64,000 nt of DNA from Methylocella tundrae. Its GTDB lineage: Bacteria; Pseudomonadota; Alphaproteobacteria; Rhizobiales; Beijerinckiaceae. The DNA lies in the NCBI RefSeq assembly GCF_038024855.1, contig NZ_CP139089.1, positions 2,514,501-2,578,500 of the forward strand, in the 5' to 3' direction. Shown piece by piece: positions 8,728 through 18,274 of the stretch (the first letter of the stretch is position 1; each line of letters starts with the position of its first letter). Both the position numbers and the translations under genes were made by a program. The notes below the pieces were generated by a model that was given only the letters and a program-made list of their open reading frames with translations, was not told the DNA's origin and did no database searches.

Positions 8728-9735
8728 ATGACCGCTCTCGCGCCGGACAAAGGCGAGTTCGCCGAAATCAAAGGAACGCCGCTGAAAGTCTCGCGGGTGG
8801 CGCTTGGAACCTGGGCCATCGGCGGCTGGATGTGGGGCGGCAGCGATGACGCGCAGTCGATCGCGACGCTGCGCGCCGCTCTAGACCATGGCGTCACGCT
8901 GATCGACACCGCGCCCGTCTACGGATTTGGCCGTTCAGAGGAAGTCGTCGGCAAGGCTCTCGAAGGCGGGCTGCGCGAGCGCGTCCTGATCGCGACCAAG
9001 GTCGGGCTCGACTGGAAGGATGGAAAAGTCTTCCGCAACGCCAGCCGCGAGCGCATCAACCGCGAGATCGAGGACTCCCTCGCGCGGCTCAAGACGGACC
9101 ATATCGACATCTATCAGGTGCATTGGCCGGACCCGAGCGTCCCCGTCGAGGAAACTGCGGAGGCGATGAAGGCGCTCTTCGATCAGGGCAAGATCCGCGC
9201 CATCGGCGTCAGCAACTTTTCCGTCGAACAGATGGAGCGGTTCCGCAAGGTCGCGCCGCTGCATGTGCTGCAGCCCCCCTACAATCTGTTCGAGCGCGAG
9301 ATCGAGGCGGAAATTCTGCCCTATTGCCTGAAAAATGAGATTGCGACCTTCGGCTATGGCGCGCTCTGCCGCGGGCTTCTGTCTGGCCGGATGAAGACGG
9401 ACACCGTCTTCGAGGGAGACGATCTGCGCCGCAAAGATCCGAAGTTCCAGCAGCCCCGCTTCGGGCAGTATCTTTCCGCCGTCGCGCGCCTCGAGCAGTT
9501 GGCGAAGGAGCGTTTCGGCAAAAAAGTCATCGACCTCGCCGTGCGCTGGGCGCTCGACCAGGGCATTACCTCGGCGCTATGGGGCGCGCGCCATCCAGGC
9601 CAGTTGGAGCCCATCGACGACGTTTTCGGCTGGTCGCTCGACGCCTCCGCCAAAGCCGAAATCGATCGCATTCTGCACGAGGAGATCAAGAACCCCGTCG
9701 GTCCGGAATTCATGGCGCCTCCGGCGCGATCATGA
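8728..9735 (+). CDS. Aldo/keto reductase
   Basis: A 335-residue NADPH-dependent oxidoreductase of the aldo/keto reductase superfamily. The catalytic tetrad is visible: Asp and Tyr in LIDTAPVYGFGRSEE, Lys in IATKVGLDW, and His in IYQVHWPDP. The GVSNFS motif and the LAVRWALDQGITSALWGAR cofactor-site region are also present. It reduces aldehydes or ketones in the cytoplasm; the substrate cannot be read from sequence. It lies 83 bases after the pump adaptor and 111 bases before a glutathione peroxidase, so it may belong to a detoxification or oxidative-stress run of genes. Confidence 0.92.
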   Translation: MTALAPDKGEFAEIKGTPLKVSRVALGTWAIGGWMWGGSDDAQSIATLRAALDHGVTLIDTAPVYGFGRSEEVVGKALEGGLRERVLIATKVGLDWKDGKVFRNASRERINREIEDSLARLKTDHIDIYQVHWPDPSVPVEETAEAMKALFDQGKIRAIGVSNFSVEQMERFRKVAPLHVLQPPYNLFEREIEAEILPYCLKNEIATFGYGALCRGLLSGRMKTDTVFEGDDLRRKDPKFQQPRFGQYLSAVARLEQLAKERFGKKVIDLAVRWALDQGITSALWGARHPGQLEPIDDVFGWSLDASAKAEIDRILHEEIKNPVGPEFMAPPARS

Positions 9736-9846
9736 TCTTGAGCCGCGCGCCGGGTTGACCGCCCCGGGAAGCGCCGTGCTCTTTGGCGCGCCCCTGTCGT
9801 GCTGGCCTGAGAGTTTCGTCTCCCGACTGCAATCGGAGCATCGAGC

Positions 9847-10395
9847 ATGAGCGCGTTTTACCAATTCTCCGCCAACACCTTGCGCGGCGAGAAAATTCAA
9901 TTCTCGCGCTATGCGGGTCAAGTGGTTCTCGTCGTCAACACGGCGAGCAAATGCGGCTTTACGCCCCAATATGCGGGGCTTGAGCAATTGCACCGCGCCT
10001 ATGCGAGCCGCGGACTTGTCGTTTTAGGATTCCCCTGCAACCAGTTCGGCAATCAGGAGCCGGGCGACAGCGCCGCGATCGCGGACGGCTGTCTCGTCAA
10101 CTACGGCATCAGCTTCCCGATCTTCGAGAAAATCGACGTGAATGGTCAGAGCGCGCATCCGCTTTTTTCCTGGCTGACCGCCAAGCTCCCGGGGCTGCTC
10201 GGGCGCAGCGTCAAATTGAATTTTACTAAATTTCTGATCGGAAGGGATGGGACGCCTCTGCGCCGCTTCGCGCCCCTGACTCCTCCGAAGAAGATCGAAG
10301 GCTCCATCCAAAACGCGCTCGGGCGATACGCTGAGCGCGGCGACGCCCAAGGCGACATGGGCGGGGCAGGAAACGCCGCGCGGCGGCCGGAATAA
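9847..10395 (+). CDS. Glutathione peroxidase-family protein with catalytic Trp replaced by Leu
   Basis: The 182-residue thiol peroxidase contains the family motifs NTASKCGFTPQY (peroxidatic Cys36) and GFPCNQFGNQEPG (Gln66). In the third motif, normally WNF-x-KFL, the sequence is LNFTKFLIGRDG: position 124 is Leu (TTG, one base from Trp TGG), with Asn125 kept. The Trp is part of the Cys/Gln/Trp/Asn tetrad, so activity may be altered. The C-terminus has an extra Gly/Arg-rich tail beyond residue 165. A second, shorter paralogue starts 17 bases downstream, almost certainly in the same transcript. Expected role is reduction of hydroperoxides with thioredoxin or glutathione. Confidence 0.9.
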   Translation: MSAFYQFSANTLRGEKIQFSRYAGQVVLVVNTASKCGFTPQYAGLEQLHRAYASRGLVVLGFPCNQFGNQEPGDSAAIADGCLVNYGISFPIFEKIDVNGQSAHPLFSWLTAKLPGLLGRSVKLNFTKFLIGRDGTPLRRFAPLTPPKKIEGSIQNALGRYAERGDAQGDMGGAGNAARRPE

Positions 10396-10412
10396 ACAGG
10401 AGAGAGAACGAG

Positions 10413-10889
10413 ATGAGCGCCTATGATTATTCGTTCAAGACCATCGACGGCGAAGCCCTGCCCCTCTCGACGTTCAAGGGCAAGGCCGTGCTGGTCGTCA
10501 ACACGGCCTCGGCCTGCGGCCTCACCCCGCAATATGAGGCGCTCGAAGCCCTCTACCGGAAATATCAGGGCGCCGGCCTCGTCGTGCTCGGCGTTCCGGC
10601 CAATGATTTCGGCAAGCAGGAGCCGGGGACGGAAGCCGAGATCAAGCAGTTTTGCACAGTGAAATTCCACATCGACTTTCCAATGACCTCGAAAGAAGTC
10701 GTCATCGGGCCCGACGCGCATCCTTTCTATCAATGGGTCGTGAGCGAACTTGGCGAGGCCGCGACGCCAAAGTGGAATTTCCATAAATATCTGATCGACA
10801 AAAAAGGCGCGATCGCGGGGACGTTCGGATCGCGCACCGCCCCCGACGCGCCGGAAGTCGTGGAGGCAATCGAAAAAGCGCTCGCCTGA
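10413..10889 (+). CDS. Glutathione peroxidase-family protein (second, short paralogue)
   Basis: A 158-residue peroxidase close to the minimal family size. Cys35 lies in NTASACGLTPQYEAL and Trp121-Asn122 in PKWNFHKYLID. The usual CNQFG is ANDFG, giving Asp65 at the Gln position; the VP-x-NDFG form is a recurrent bacterial subclass, so this is probably a real variant rather than damage. A second cysteine occurs in EIKQFC, where resolving cysteines are found in thioredoxin-type members. It shares only family-level similarity with the upstream copy, so the pair is not a recent duplication. Ribosome-binding site AGGAGAGA precedes the ATG. Confidence 0.92.
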   Translation: MSAYDYSFKTIDGEALPLSTFKGKAVLVVNTASACGLTPQYEALEALYRKYQGAGLVVLGVPANDFGKQEPGTEAEIKQFCTVKFHIDFPMTSKEVVIGPDAHPFYQWVVSELGEAATPKWNFHKYLIDKKGAIAGTFGSRTAPDAPEVVEAIEKALA

Positions 10890-10941
10890 ACCGATCGCGT
10901 CCCGGCCGCGAAAGTCGACCTGTCGGCGGAAACCGCAGGCG

Positions 10942-11154
10942 TCACTCGGCGTCGAGGGTAAAGCCGACTTTCAGCATCACCTGGAAGTGATGCACCTTGC
11001 CATCCTCGACGTGGCCGCGCGTCTCGATCACCTCGAACCAGCGAATGTTCCTGAGCGTCTGACTGGCGCGCTCGATCGCTCCTTTGATGGCGTCCTCAAT
11101 CGACGTGGGCGACGAGCCGACAAGCTCAACGACTTTATAAACGTGATCTGACAT
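10942..11154 (-). CDS. Dodecin, flavin-binding protein
   Basis: The 70-residue product [15 protein letters not shown]... carries the dodecin pattern: first strand [17 protein letters not shown], a single helix ([19 protein letters not shown]) with the flavin-stacking Trp at the RW motif, then two strands with [13 protein letters not shown]. Dodecins form hollow dodecamers that store and protect free riboflavin, FMN or FAD. The frame is open upstream, but the dodecin begins at this ATG. It lies 3'-to-3' with the second peroxidase gene, 52 bases apart, and is transcribed away from the GH94 gene. Confidence 0.95.
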   Translation of the reverse strand: MSDHVYKVVELVGSSPTSIEDAIKGAIERASQTLRNIRWFEVIETRGHVEDGKVHHFQVMLKVGFTLDAE

Positions 11155-11352
11155 CGCAAACCCTTCCATCGCAGCCAAGGCGATTTGTTTCAGTGGCGAA
11201 ACACACGCAGTGAAACGCGCCCGCGCAACGCCGGCAAGGGCTTGATGGATCCCGACCGGCTGATTTGCGGCGGCGCGCACCATCTTTTATGTTGCCGCCC
11301 CTGCGGCGCCATGCGGCGGCGCTCCCTGCACGCAATTGAGGGCGAACAAAAG

Positions 11353-14300
11353 ATGACCGGCCTCAAGGCGCGCAATTGGACGACGCCGCGCGACGGCGCC
11401 CTTGGCCTCAGCCGGATCGAGAACGGCGGCGGCCTTAAAATCAGCGCGCTGCCGAACGGATGCGTCTTCTCGATCGAACATCATCGCGACGGCGCCGCCC
11501 CGATCCTGATCAATCAGCTGCTAGGGTCCCCGATCGACGGCGGCGTCGGGCGCATCTATCTGCGCCTTGAGGGAGCGCCGCCGGTCGAGGTCGTCGGGCC
11601 AAACGCCGACATTCGTTTCGGTGCCGGGCGAGAGTGCTTCGTCTTTGAGGGCGAAACACAGGGCGTCCGCCATCGCGTCACGCTTTTTGCGCAGCCGCAC
11701 CAAGCCGCCTGGATCTGGCGGCTCGACGTCGAGAATCGCGGCGCCGTTCGCGCCATGGATGCGATTTTGATTCAGGACATCGGGCTTGGGCCGCGCGGCT
11801 TCCTTATGAACAATGAAGCCTATGTCTCGCAATATATCGACCATTTCGCCGCGAAGCATGAGCGCTTCGGCCCCGTGGTGATGAGCCGGCAGAATCTGGC
11901 GCAAGAGGGTCGCTGCCCCTTCGTGATGCATGGCTGCCTCGATGGCGCGATAAGCTATGCGACCGACGGCAAGCAGCTTTTTGGTCCCGCCTTTCGTGAC
12001 GACACCGCTTTCAGTTTTCCTTTCGGCGTCGATCTGCCGAATGCGCGGCTGCAGCATGAGATGGCCTGCGTCGCGATCCAGTCCGCGCCCATCGCGCTGG
12101 CGCCCGGGCAAAGCGCGGCCTGGCGCTTCTTCGGCCTCTATGAGCCGGATCAGCCTCGCGCGTCGGGCGACGCGGATCTCGCGCGCATCGACGCGATCGC
12201 GTGGAGGGATGTCGCGCTGGAAGCGCCGCCCCTGACGACGCCCGTCCGCAGCCTCGTCCAGGGCGCGGCCCCCGCGAAAGCGGCGCTCCTCACGGAAGAC
12301 GAAATCGCCAGGCGCTTCCCCGACCGGCTGCATGAGGAGCGGGCCGACGGCCGCCTGCTGTCATTTTTCACCCCCAACGCGCCGCACAATTCTCATGTCG
12401 TCTTGCGCGACAAGGAGCGGATAGTAACGCGCCGTCATGGCGCGCTTCTGCGCTCCGGCGCGGCGATGCTTCCCGATGATGCGACGCTTTGCGCCACCGC
12501 CTGGATGCACGGCGTTTTCGGGGCCCAGCTCACAATCGGCAACACCTCGTTTCACAAGCTGTTTTCGGTCTCGCGCGATCCTTACAACGTTTCCCGCGCC
12601 AGCGGTTTACGGATCATGGCCGACCTTGGCGAAGGCTGGCGGATGCTGGCGATCCCGTCCGCCTTCGAGATCGGCCTCTCCCATTGCCGCTGGATCTATG
12701 CGCTGGGCAAACGCACGATCACCATCAGCGCCATCGCTTCGGGTCAAAATCCCGCGATGCAATGGCGCGTCAACGTCGAAGGCGATCGCTGCCGTTTTCT
12801 CGTCTTCGGCCATCTGGCGTTGGGCGAGCGCGAATTCGACCACGAAAGCCGGATCGAGGTAAACGCGGAGACGAAGCGCGCTTGCCTGCGCCCCGATCCG
12901 AACTGGCTCTGGGGCCAGCGCTACCCGAATGCGGTCTATCATCTTGTGAGCAGCGCGCCGGACGCCATCGAGGCGATCGGCGGCGATGAGCTGCTTTATA
13001 CGGACGGCCGTTTCCGCGGCGGCGCTTACGTGGCGCTCCGCACGAGGCCGACGCGCGACTTCTCTTTCGCCGTCGCCGGCTCCATGACCGATGCGGCCGA
13101 GGCCGACGCGCTCGCCGAAAAATTCGAGCGGGGCGTCGCGGATGAGGATCTGCTGGCGCCAGCCGAGCGCTTCTGGCGTTCGGTCACACGCGGTTTGCGC
13201 ATCGAGGGGAACAGCGCGCTCGACTGCCTGTTTCCGTGGCTGGCGCAGAACGCCATGATCCATCTCACCGCGCCGCATGGTCTCGAACAATATACCGGCG
13301 CCGCCTGGGGCGCGCGCGACGTCTGTCAGGGACCCGTCGAGTTTCTGCTGGCGCTGGAGCATGACGAACCCGTCAAAGAGATTCTGCGCCTCGTCTTCGC
13401 TCAGCAATATCAGTCGAGCGGGGACTGGCCGCAATGGTTCATGCTCGACCCTTACGCGATCGTCCAGGACCGCGTCAGCCATGGCGACATCATCGTCTGG
13501 CCCCTAAAGGCGCTGAATGATTATATCGAGGCGACCGGAGACTTCGCTTTTCTCGATGAGAAGATCGCATGGCGGCGCGAGGATACGCTTGAACACACGG
13601 AGCGCGTGGACACCGTCGCAGCGCATATTGAAAAGCTGATCTCGACCGTTCGACTGCGCTTCATTCCCGGCACGCATCTCGTGCGCTATGGCGAAGGCGA
13701 CTGGAACGATTCGCTTCAGCCCGTTGACCCTCTGATGCGGGACTGGATGGTCTCGAGCTGGACGGTCGCTCTCCTGTTTCAGCAGCTGCGCCGCTACGCT
13801 GGCGTTCTGCGCGAGGCGAGCCGCGCGTGGGAGGCCGAGCCGCTCGACGAACTCGCGGAGGCCATGCGGGCGGATTTCAACGCCTATCTCATCCGCGACG
13901 AGACGGTGGCGGGTTACGGCGTTTTCGGCCCGGGACGCTCCGAACCCGAACTGCTGCTGCATCCGAGCGATTCCCGCACGGGCCTGAGCTATTCGCTGCT
14001 GCCGATGACGCGCAGCATCATCGGCGGTCTATTTACGCCGGAACAGACGCGCCATCATCTGCGGCTTATCCGTGATCATCTCATCTTTCCCGATGGAGCA
14101 AGGCTGATGGACCGGCCGGTGCATTATAGCGGCGGCCCGCAGACGATCTTTCGGCGCGCCGAATCATCCTCTTTCTTCGGCCGCGAGATCGGCCTCATGT
14201 ATACGCATTCGCATCTGCGCTATGGCGAGGCCGTGGCTGTGCTCGGCGATCTCGACGCGCTTTTCGAGGCGCTCGAAATCGTCAATCCAGTCTCGGTCGG

Positions 14301-14583
14301 AAACAGGCTGGCGCAAGCGTTGCCGCGCCAGCGCAACGCTTTTTTCAGCAGCAGCGACGCGGCCTTCGCCGATCGCTTAAGCGCCAGCGCGCAATGGGAT
14401 CGCGTCCGGAGGGGAGAGATCGGCCTCGAAGGGGGCTGGCGCATTTACTCGAGCGGACCGGGCCTGTTCGCCAATCTGCTCATTCGTTACGGCCTCGGCA
14501 AACGCCGGCTGTTTGGCGAACGCGCGCCGGCGCCCGCCCATCGGGACCTGATCGCAACCTGGGACATCGACGAACGGGCTTAA
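11353..14583 (+). CDS. GH94-like carbohydrate phosphorylase or hydrolase (cellobiose/1,2-beta-oligoglucan phosphorylase type)
   Basis: A 1076-residue soluble protein. The N-terminal half is beta-sandwich-like and the C-terminal half is an (alpha/alpha)6 barrel with motifs of glycosyltransferase-36/GH94 enzymes: GAAWGARDVCQGPVEFLLA near residue 650, SSGDWPQWFMLDPY, HGDIIVWPLKALNDYIEATG and GEGDWNDSLQP near residue 780. Such enzymes reversibly phosphorolyse beta-linked glucosides; the length suits 1,2-beta-oligoglucan phosphorylases. Where many GH94 proteins have RD-x3-QD, this one has RDVCQG, so the usual Asp is not at that spot. The frame opens at 11185, but the ATG at 11353 is preceded by GAGG and starts the conserved sequence. 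It lacks the huge transferase part of NdvB-type glucan synthases. Exact substrate unknown. Confidence 0.75.
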   Translation: MTGLKARNWTTPRDGALGLSRIENGGGLKISALPNGCVFSIEHHRDGAAPILINQLLGSPIDGGVGRIYLRLEGAPPVEVVGPNADIRFGAGRECFVFEGETQGVRHRVTLFAQPHQAAWIWRLDVENRGAVRAMDAILIQDIGLGPRGFLMNNEAYVSQYIDHFAAKHERFGPVVMSRQNLAQEGRCPFVMHGCLDGAISYATDGKQLFGPAFRDDTAFSFPFGVDLPNARLQHEMACVAIQSAPIALAPGQSAAWRFFGLYEPDQPRASGDADLARIDAIAWRDVALEAPPLTTPVRSLVQGAAPAKAALLTEDEIARRFPDRLHEERADGRLLSFFTPNAPHNSHVVLRDKERIVTRRHGALLRSGAAMLPDDATLCATAWMHGVFGAQLTIGNTSFHKLFSVSRDPYNVSRASGLRIMADLGEGWRMLAIPSAFEIGLSHCRWIYALGKRTITISAIASGQNPAMQWRVNVEGDRCRFLVFGHLALGEREFDHESRIEVNAETKRACLRPDPNWLWGQRYPNAVYHLVSSAPDAIEAIGGDELLYTDGRFRGGAYVALRTRPTRDFSFAVAGSMTDAAEADALAEKFERGVADEDLLAPAERFWRSVTRGLRIEGNSALDCLFPWLAQNAMIHLTAPHGLEQYTGAAWGARDVCQGPVEFLLALEHDEPVKEILRLVFAQQYQSSGDWPQWFMLDPYAIVQDRVSHGDIIVWPLKALNDYIEATGDFAFLDEKIAWRREDTLEHTERVDTVAAHIEKLISTVRLRFIPGTHLVRYGEGDWNDSLQPVDPLMRDWMVSSWTVALLFQQLRRYAGVLREASRAWEAEPLDELAEAMRADFNAYLIRDETVAGYGVFGPGRSEPELLLHPSDSRTGLSYSLLPMTRSIIGGLFTPEQTRHHLRLIRDHLIFPDGARLMDRPVHYSGGPQTIFRRAESSSFFGREIGLMYTHSHLRYGEAVAVLGDLDALFEALEIVNPVSVGNRLAQALPRQRNAFFSSSDAAFADRLSASAQWDRVRRGEIGLEGGWRIYSSGPGLFANLLIRYGLGKRRLFGERAPAPAHRDLIATWDIDERA

Positions 14584-14599
14584 AGCAGAATGCGCGCAG

Positions 14600-14616
14600 G
14601 CGGAATCGCATTCCGC
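14600..14616 (+). terminator. Hairpin after the GH94-like gene
   Basis: GCGGAAT-CGC-ATTCCGC is a perfect 7-bp stem 16 bases after the stop codon, followed by a moderately T-rich stretch ending in TTTGTTTT. It separates the GH94-like gene from the convergent HxlR gene. The T run is not immediately adjacent, so terminator activity is uncertain. Confidence 0.4.
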
Positions 14617-14670
14617 TCATTAAGCCTTTGTTTTAAAGCAAGATGTCGAAAAATCTGCAACTTTCCGGCG

Positions 14671-15186
14671 TCATGCCCTAGCTCGCGTCGAAGCCCGGAG
14701 CGGGGTGGCGGCGTCACGTTCACAGGCTTGCGGAGCCCCATCAGGGGCGCTTTTGATGAACCCGAAGCGCGATGCTCCCGTCAGGGGCGCGCCGGTCGCG
14801 CGGTCGACCAGCACAGGATCAATGATGCGGCCTGTCTCCAAATCGACGATCTGAACCTTTTCGCCTTCCGTCGCGAACTGGCGATTGCCATAATCGACGA
14901 GAGCGAAAAGGACCGGCAGGAAATCGCGCCCCCTTGTGGTCAATACATATTCATAGCGCTTCGGACGCTCATGATAGAGGCGGCGCTCCAGGAGGCCGTC
15001 CTCGACGAGGGCGTTGAGACGCCGCGTCAGCATGTTCGGCGCGATCTTGAGATTGGCCTCGAAGGCGTCGAACCGCGTGATGCCGCTGAGAGCGTCGCGC
15101 AGGATGAGAATGCTCCACCATTCGCCGACTCTTTCGAGACTGCGGGCGATGGGGCATTCCATGGTCTCAAAGCTCTTACGGCGCAT
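14671..15186 (-). CDS. HxlR-family winged-helix regulator
   Basis: A 171-residue protein with the HxlR signature: Cys10 in the N-terminal MECPIARSLERVGEWWSIL, then a winged helix (GITRFDAFEANLKIAPNML, RRLNALVEDGLLERR) and the wing YHERPKRYEYVLTTRGRDFL. The cysteine is the redox or electrophile sensor in several family members. It lies downstream of, and on the same strand as, the molybdenum hydroxylase pair (94 bases after the large subunit), so it may regulate that pair or sense its aldehyde-type substrates or products. The C-terminal 60 residues extend beyond the usual domain. Confidence 0.9.
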   Translation of the reverse strand: MRRKSFETMECPIARSLERVGEWWSILILRDALSGITRFDAFEANLKIAPNMLTRRLNALVEDGLLERRLYHERPKRYEYVLTTRGRDFLPVLFALVDYGNRQFATEGEKVQIVDLETGRIIDPVLVDRATGAPLTGASRFGFIKSAPDGAPQACERDAATPLRASTRARA

Positions 15187-15280
15187 GATTCTCTCACAAA
15201 GCGATGCTTTCCCCCCGCCACAGGGCCGCGCGGCCTTCGCGGGTAGCGCAACGCGCTAATTTTCGGGGTGCCGCATCCCT

Positions 15281-17482
15281 TTACACCGATTTCAGCGCAT
15301 TTGCGTCGATCGGCAGTTTTCGCAACCGCTTGCCGGTGGCCGCGAAGATCGCATTGACGATAGCGGGAGCGATTCCGGCCGTCCCCGGCTCGCCAGCGCC
15401 TCCCGGCGCCTCCTCACTGTCCACCAGATAGACTTCTATTTTGGGAGCCTCATTGATCCGGAGCAATTGGTAGGTGTCAAAATTACCCTGCTCGACGCGC
15501 CCGTCCCTGAGCGTGATCTCGCCGTAGAGCGCGGCGGTGACGCCAAAGATGGACCCGCCCTCAATTTGCGCCTTCAAGGTGTCCGGATTGACCTGCCGGC
15601 CGCAATCGAAGGCGGCGACGATGCGTTCGACGCGCACCGTTCCGTCCTTGTCGACCGCGACCTCGGCGACCTGGGCCAGATAGCTTCCAAAACCGAAGAT
15701 GACCGAGACGCCGCGGCCGCGCCCTGCCGGCAGGGGCGAGCCCCAGCCGGATTTCTCCGCCGCTAGATCAAGCACCGCTTTCGCGCGCGGGGATTTGCCG
15801 AGCAGCGCGCGGCGAAATTCGACCGGATCTTTCTTGGCGGCGGCGGCCAGCTCATCGATGAAGCCTTCGACCATGAAGGCGTTGTGGGTCATGCCGACGC
15901 CGCGCCACCAGCCCGTCGTCATGCCAGGCGGCGGCTCGTGACGCACATAGTCGACGAGAACATTGGGAAAGCTGTACGGACCCGCGGCGCCTTCGACGGC
16001 GTCGAAATCGAGGCCGCCCTTGAACAGGGGAGGCGCCCAGCGCGCCAAGATGGAGGAGCCGACGACGCGATGGCTGAAAGCGATGGGGGCGCCGCTCTCG
16101 TCGAGCCCGGCGGCGAGCACATCGTAATAATAGGGCCGGTAGACGTCGTGCTGGATGTCTTCTTCACGCGACCAGACCACTTTCACGGGGCCGTCGACCT
16201 CTTTGGCGATCCTTGCGGCCTGATAGATCCCGTCTTCATCAAGCCGGCGCCCGAAACCGCCGCCGATCAAATGATTGTGCACCTTGACCTTGTCCAGCGG
16301 CAGACCGGTCGCCTTGGCGACGGCGGCTTGCGCTCTCGTGATCACCTGCGTGCCGACAAAGACGTCGCACCCGTCCTCGCGAAGATCGAGCGTGCAATTC
16401 ATCGGCTCCATCGCGGCATGGGCGAGGAACGGCAGCTGATAGACGGCCTCGATTTTTTTTGCGGCGCCGCTGATCGCCTTTTGCGCGTCGCCGATCCTGG
16501 AAGCGACGGCGCCGTCCATCTTCGCGGCTTCCTTCAGTTGTTCGATGAGATCGGCCTGGGACACATGGGCGTTCGGACCGTCGTTCCAGGCGATAACGAG
16601 AGCGGCGAGACCTTTGCGCGCCGCGCCATTGTGGTCGGCGATCACCGCGACCGCGTCGTCGAGCCTGACGATCTGGCGCACGCCCTTCACCGCCATCGCC
16701 TTGCTGTCGTCGACGCTTTTGAGCTTGCCGCCGAAGGTCGGACAGGCGGCGACGGCGGCGAATTTCATGCCGGGAAGCATCGCGTCTATGCCGTATTTCG
16801 CCGATCCGTTCAGCTTGCTCGGCGTGTCGACCCGTTTCGCCGGCGTGCCGATGAGCTTATAATCCTTTGGATCTTTCAGCGCGGGCGCGTCCGGGACAGG
16901 GTAGGTCGCCGCCTTGTCGGCCAGCGCGCCATAAGAGAGCTTGCGGCCCGACGCGGCGTCGATGACTTCGCCTTTCTCGGCGCGCAAGGAAGCCGGATCG
17001 ACATTCCACGTTTCGGCCGCCGCCTTGATCAGCAGGACGCGCGCCGCCGCGCCTGCTTGCAGCAGCGGCTTCCAGAGCGCGCGCACCGAAGTCGAACCGC
17101 CGGTGGCCTGGAAGCCGAGCAACGGATTGGCGTAAAGCTTATCGTTTGCAGGCGCCGGTTCGACGCGGACCCGGCCGAGATCAACCTCCAATTCCTCGGC
17201 GATCAGCATGGGCATGGAGGTGAACGTGCCCTGGCCCATCTCGACCTGCGCGACAATCAGCGTCACCTCATTGTCGCGACCGATGCGAATATAGGCGTTG
17301 GGCGCGAAATCTTCAGAGCCCGCCGCCGCGGCCGCGCCGCTAAAGCCTGACAGACGGAAGCCAAGGAGCAGGCCGCCGCCCGCCGCGGCGCCGATTTTCA
17401 GAAAGTTCCGGCGCGAATGGCCGCTTGAGGACGCAGCGGAGCCGGCGTCCCCGTCATAAATGATGACATGATCGAGCAACAT
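15281..17482 (-). CDS. Molybdopterin-binding subunit of a xanthine-dehydrogenase-family oxidoreductase (IorB-like)
   Basis: The 733-residue large subunit begins with a Tat-type signal ([15 protein letters not shown] near residues 23-40), so the enzyme is exported to the periplasm. It belongs to the isoquinoline 1-oxidoreductase beta-subunit/aldehyde dehydrogenase group: [36 protein letters not shown] and the C-terminal [20 protein letters not shown] and [17 protein letters not shown] are cofactor-site motifs. These enzymes hydroxylate aldehydes or N-heterocycles with water as oxygen donor. The 2Fe-2S subunit gene ends three bases upstream. The usual cytochrome c electron-acceptor subunit is not present nearby. 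Substrate unknown. Confidence 0.9.
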   Translation of the reverse strand: MLLDHVIIYDGDAGSAASSSGHSRRNFLKIGAAAGGGLLLGFRLSGFSGAAAAAGSEDFAPNAYIRIGRDNEVTLIVAQVEMGQGTFTSMPMLIAEELEVDLGRVRVEPAPANDKLYANPLLGFQATGGSTSVRALWKPLLQAGAAARVLLIKAAAETWNVDPASLRAEKGEVIDAASGRKLSYGALADKAATYPVPDAPALKDPKDYKLIGTPAKRVDTPSKLNGSAKYGIDAMLPGMKFAAVAACPTFGGKLKSVDDSKAMAVKGVRQIVRLDDAVAVIADHNGAARKGLAALVIAWNDGPNAHVSQADLIEQLKEAAKMDGAVASRIGDAQKAISGAAKKIEAVYQLPFLAHAAMEPMNCTLDLREDGCDVFVGTQVITRAQAAVAKATGLPLDKVKVHNHLIGGGFGRRLDEDGIYQAARIAKEVDGPVKVVWSREEDIQHDVYRPYYYDVLAAGLDESGAPIAFSHRVVGSSILARWAPPLFKGGLDFDAVEGAAGPYSFPNVLVDYVRHEPPPGMTTGWWRGVGMTHNAFMVEGFIDELAAAAKKDPVEFRRALLGKSPRAKAVLDLAAEKSGWGSPLPAGRGRGVSVIFGFGSYLAQVAEVAVDKDGTVRVERIVAAFDCGRQVNPDTLKAQIEGGSIFGVTAALYGEITLRDGRVEQGNFDTYQLLRINEAPKIEVYLVDSEEAPGGAGEPGTAGIAPAIVNAIFAATGKRLRKLPIDANALKSV

Positions 17483-17485
17483 GGG

Positions 17486-17962
17486 TCAGCCTCCCTGCTT
17501 GACGGCGTTCTCGCCGGCCGCGAGTTTGATCGCTTCCCGAATGCGCGAATATGTGCCGCATCGGCATATATTGCCGGACATCGCCTCGTCGATATCGCTA
17601 TCGCTTGGATGCGCGTTGCCCGCGAGAAGCGCGGCGGCGGACATGATCTGGCCCGACTGACAGTAACCGCATTGCGGCGCCTCAAGATCGAGCCAGGCTT
17701 TCTGAATTTTCGCGCCGGACGGCGTATCGCCGATGGCTTCGATCGTCATGATCGACGATTCGCCGATGCTGTCGATCGAGGTGATGCAGGATCGAATGGC
17801 GTTTCCATCCTGATGCACCGTGCATGCGCCGCAGAGCGAAGCGCCGCAGCCGAATTTGGTGCCGGTCATTCCAAAAACATCGCGCAGAACCCAAAGAAGG
17901 GGGGTGTCTCCATCGACATCGGCGGTGCGTTCCACTCCATTGACTTTGATTGTGTAGGCCAT
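17486..17962 (-). CDS. 2Fe-2S subunit of the molybdenum hydroxylase (IorA-like)
   Basis: The 158-residue small subunit starts at the ATG at 17962 ([15 protein letters not shown]). It has the plant-ferredoxin-type cluster motif ([20 protein letters not shown]) and the second helical-domain cluster ([19 protein letters not shown], then [15 protein letters not shown]). All eight cluster cysteines are visible. It passes electrons from the molybdopterin centre of the next gene to an unknown acceptor. The frame remains open upstream, but nothing conserved lies there. Confidence 0.93.
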   Translation of the reverse strand: MAYTIKVNGVERTADVDGDTPLLWVLRDVFGMTGTKFGCGASLCGACTVHQDGNAIRSCITSIDSIGESSIMTIEAIGDTPSGAKIQKAWLDLEAPQCGYCQSGQIMSAAALLAGNAHPSDSDIDEAMSGNICRCGTYSRIREAIKLAAGENAVKQGG

Positions 17963-18274
17963 GGGCATCTCCCGAAGCTTCCGTTGCAAGCGATCGTGCG
18001 GGGCCGTGGGACGGCGGCGGATCTGCGTCACCGCCGGCGTCTGGAAACGCGGGGCATTGGCCGAGAGCATCCTCCGAACCGTTGAACAGGCGTTTCCTGA
18101 ATCCCTTCGCTCCCGCCGGTCTAAGTCACCTCCATCATGATAGTTACGATTTGGCCGTTTGAGAACGAACAATCGCAGTTGGGCAAAAAAGGTGAAATGC
18201 CGCGCTGCGCGCCGCCGCGCGCATCAGCGGCTTCGATCGGCGGCGCTGGTTGAACGAGCCGGCGTCTCCGAAGT
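17963..18274. other. 312-base promoter-proximal gap between RND pump and molybdenum hydroxylase
   Basis: The gap lies between the stop of the RND permease gene and the start of the 2Fe-2S subunit gene, both on the minus strand. It must hold the promoter of the hydroxylase pair. The stretch at about 18120-18200 is visibly richer in A and T than its surroundings and is the most likely promoter or operator region. I found no convincing gene or strong hairpin in it. Confidence 0.4.

Noticed and set aside
15884..17350. 488-codon plus-strand open frame opposite the molybdopterin subunit gene
   Set aside because: It is a mirror of a well-supported coding gene and its composition is the usual shadow pattern.
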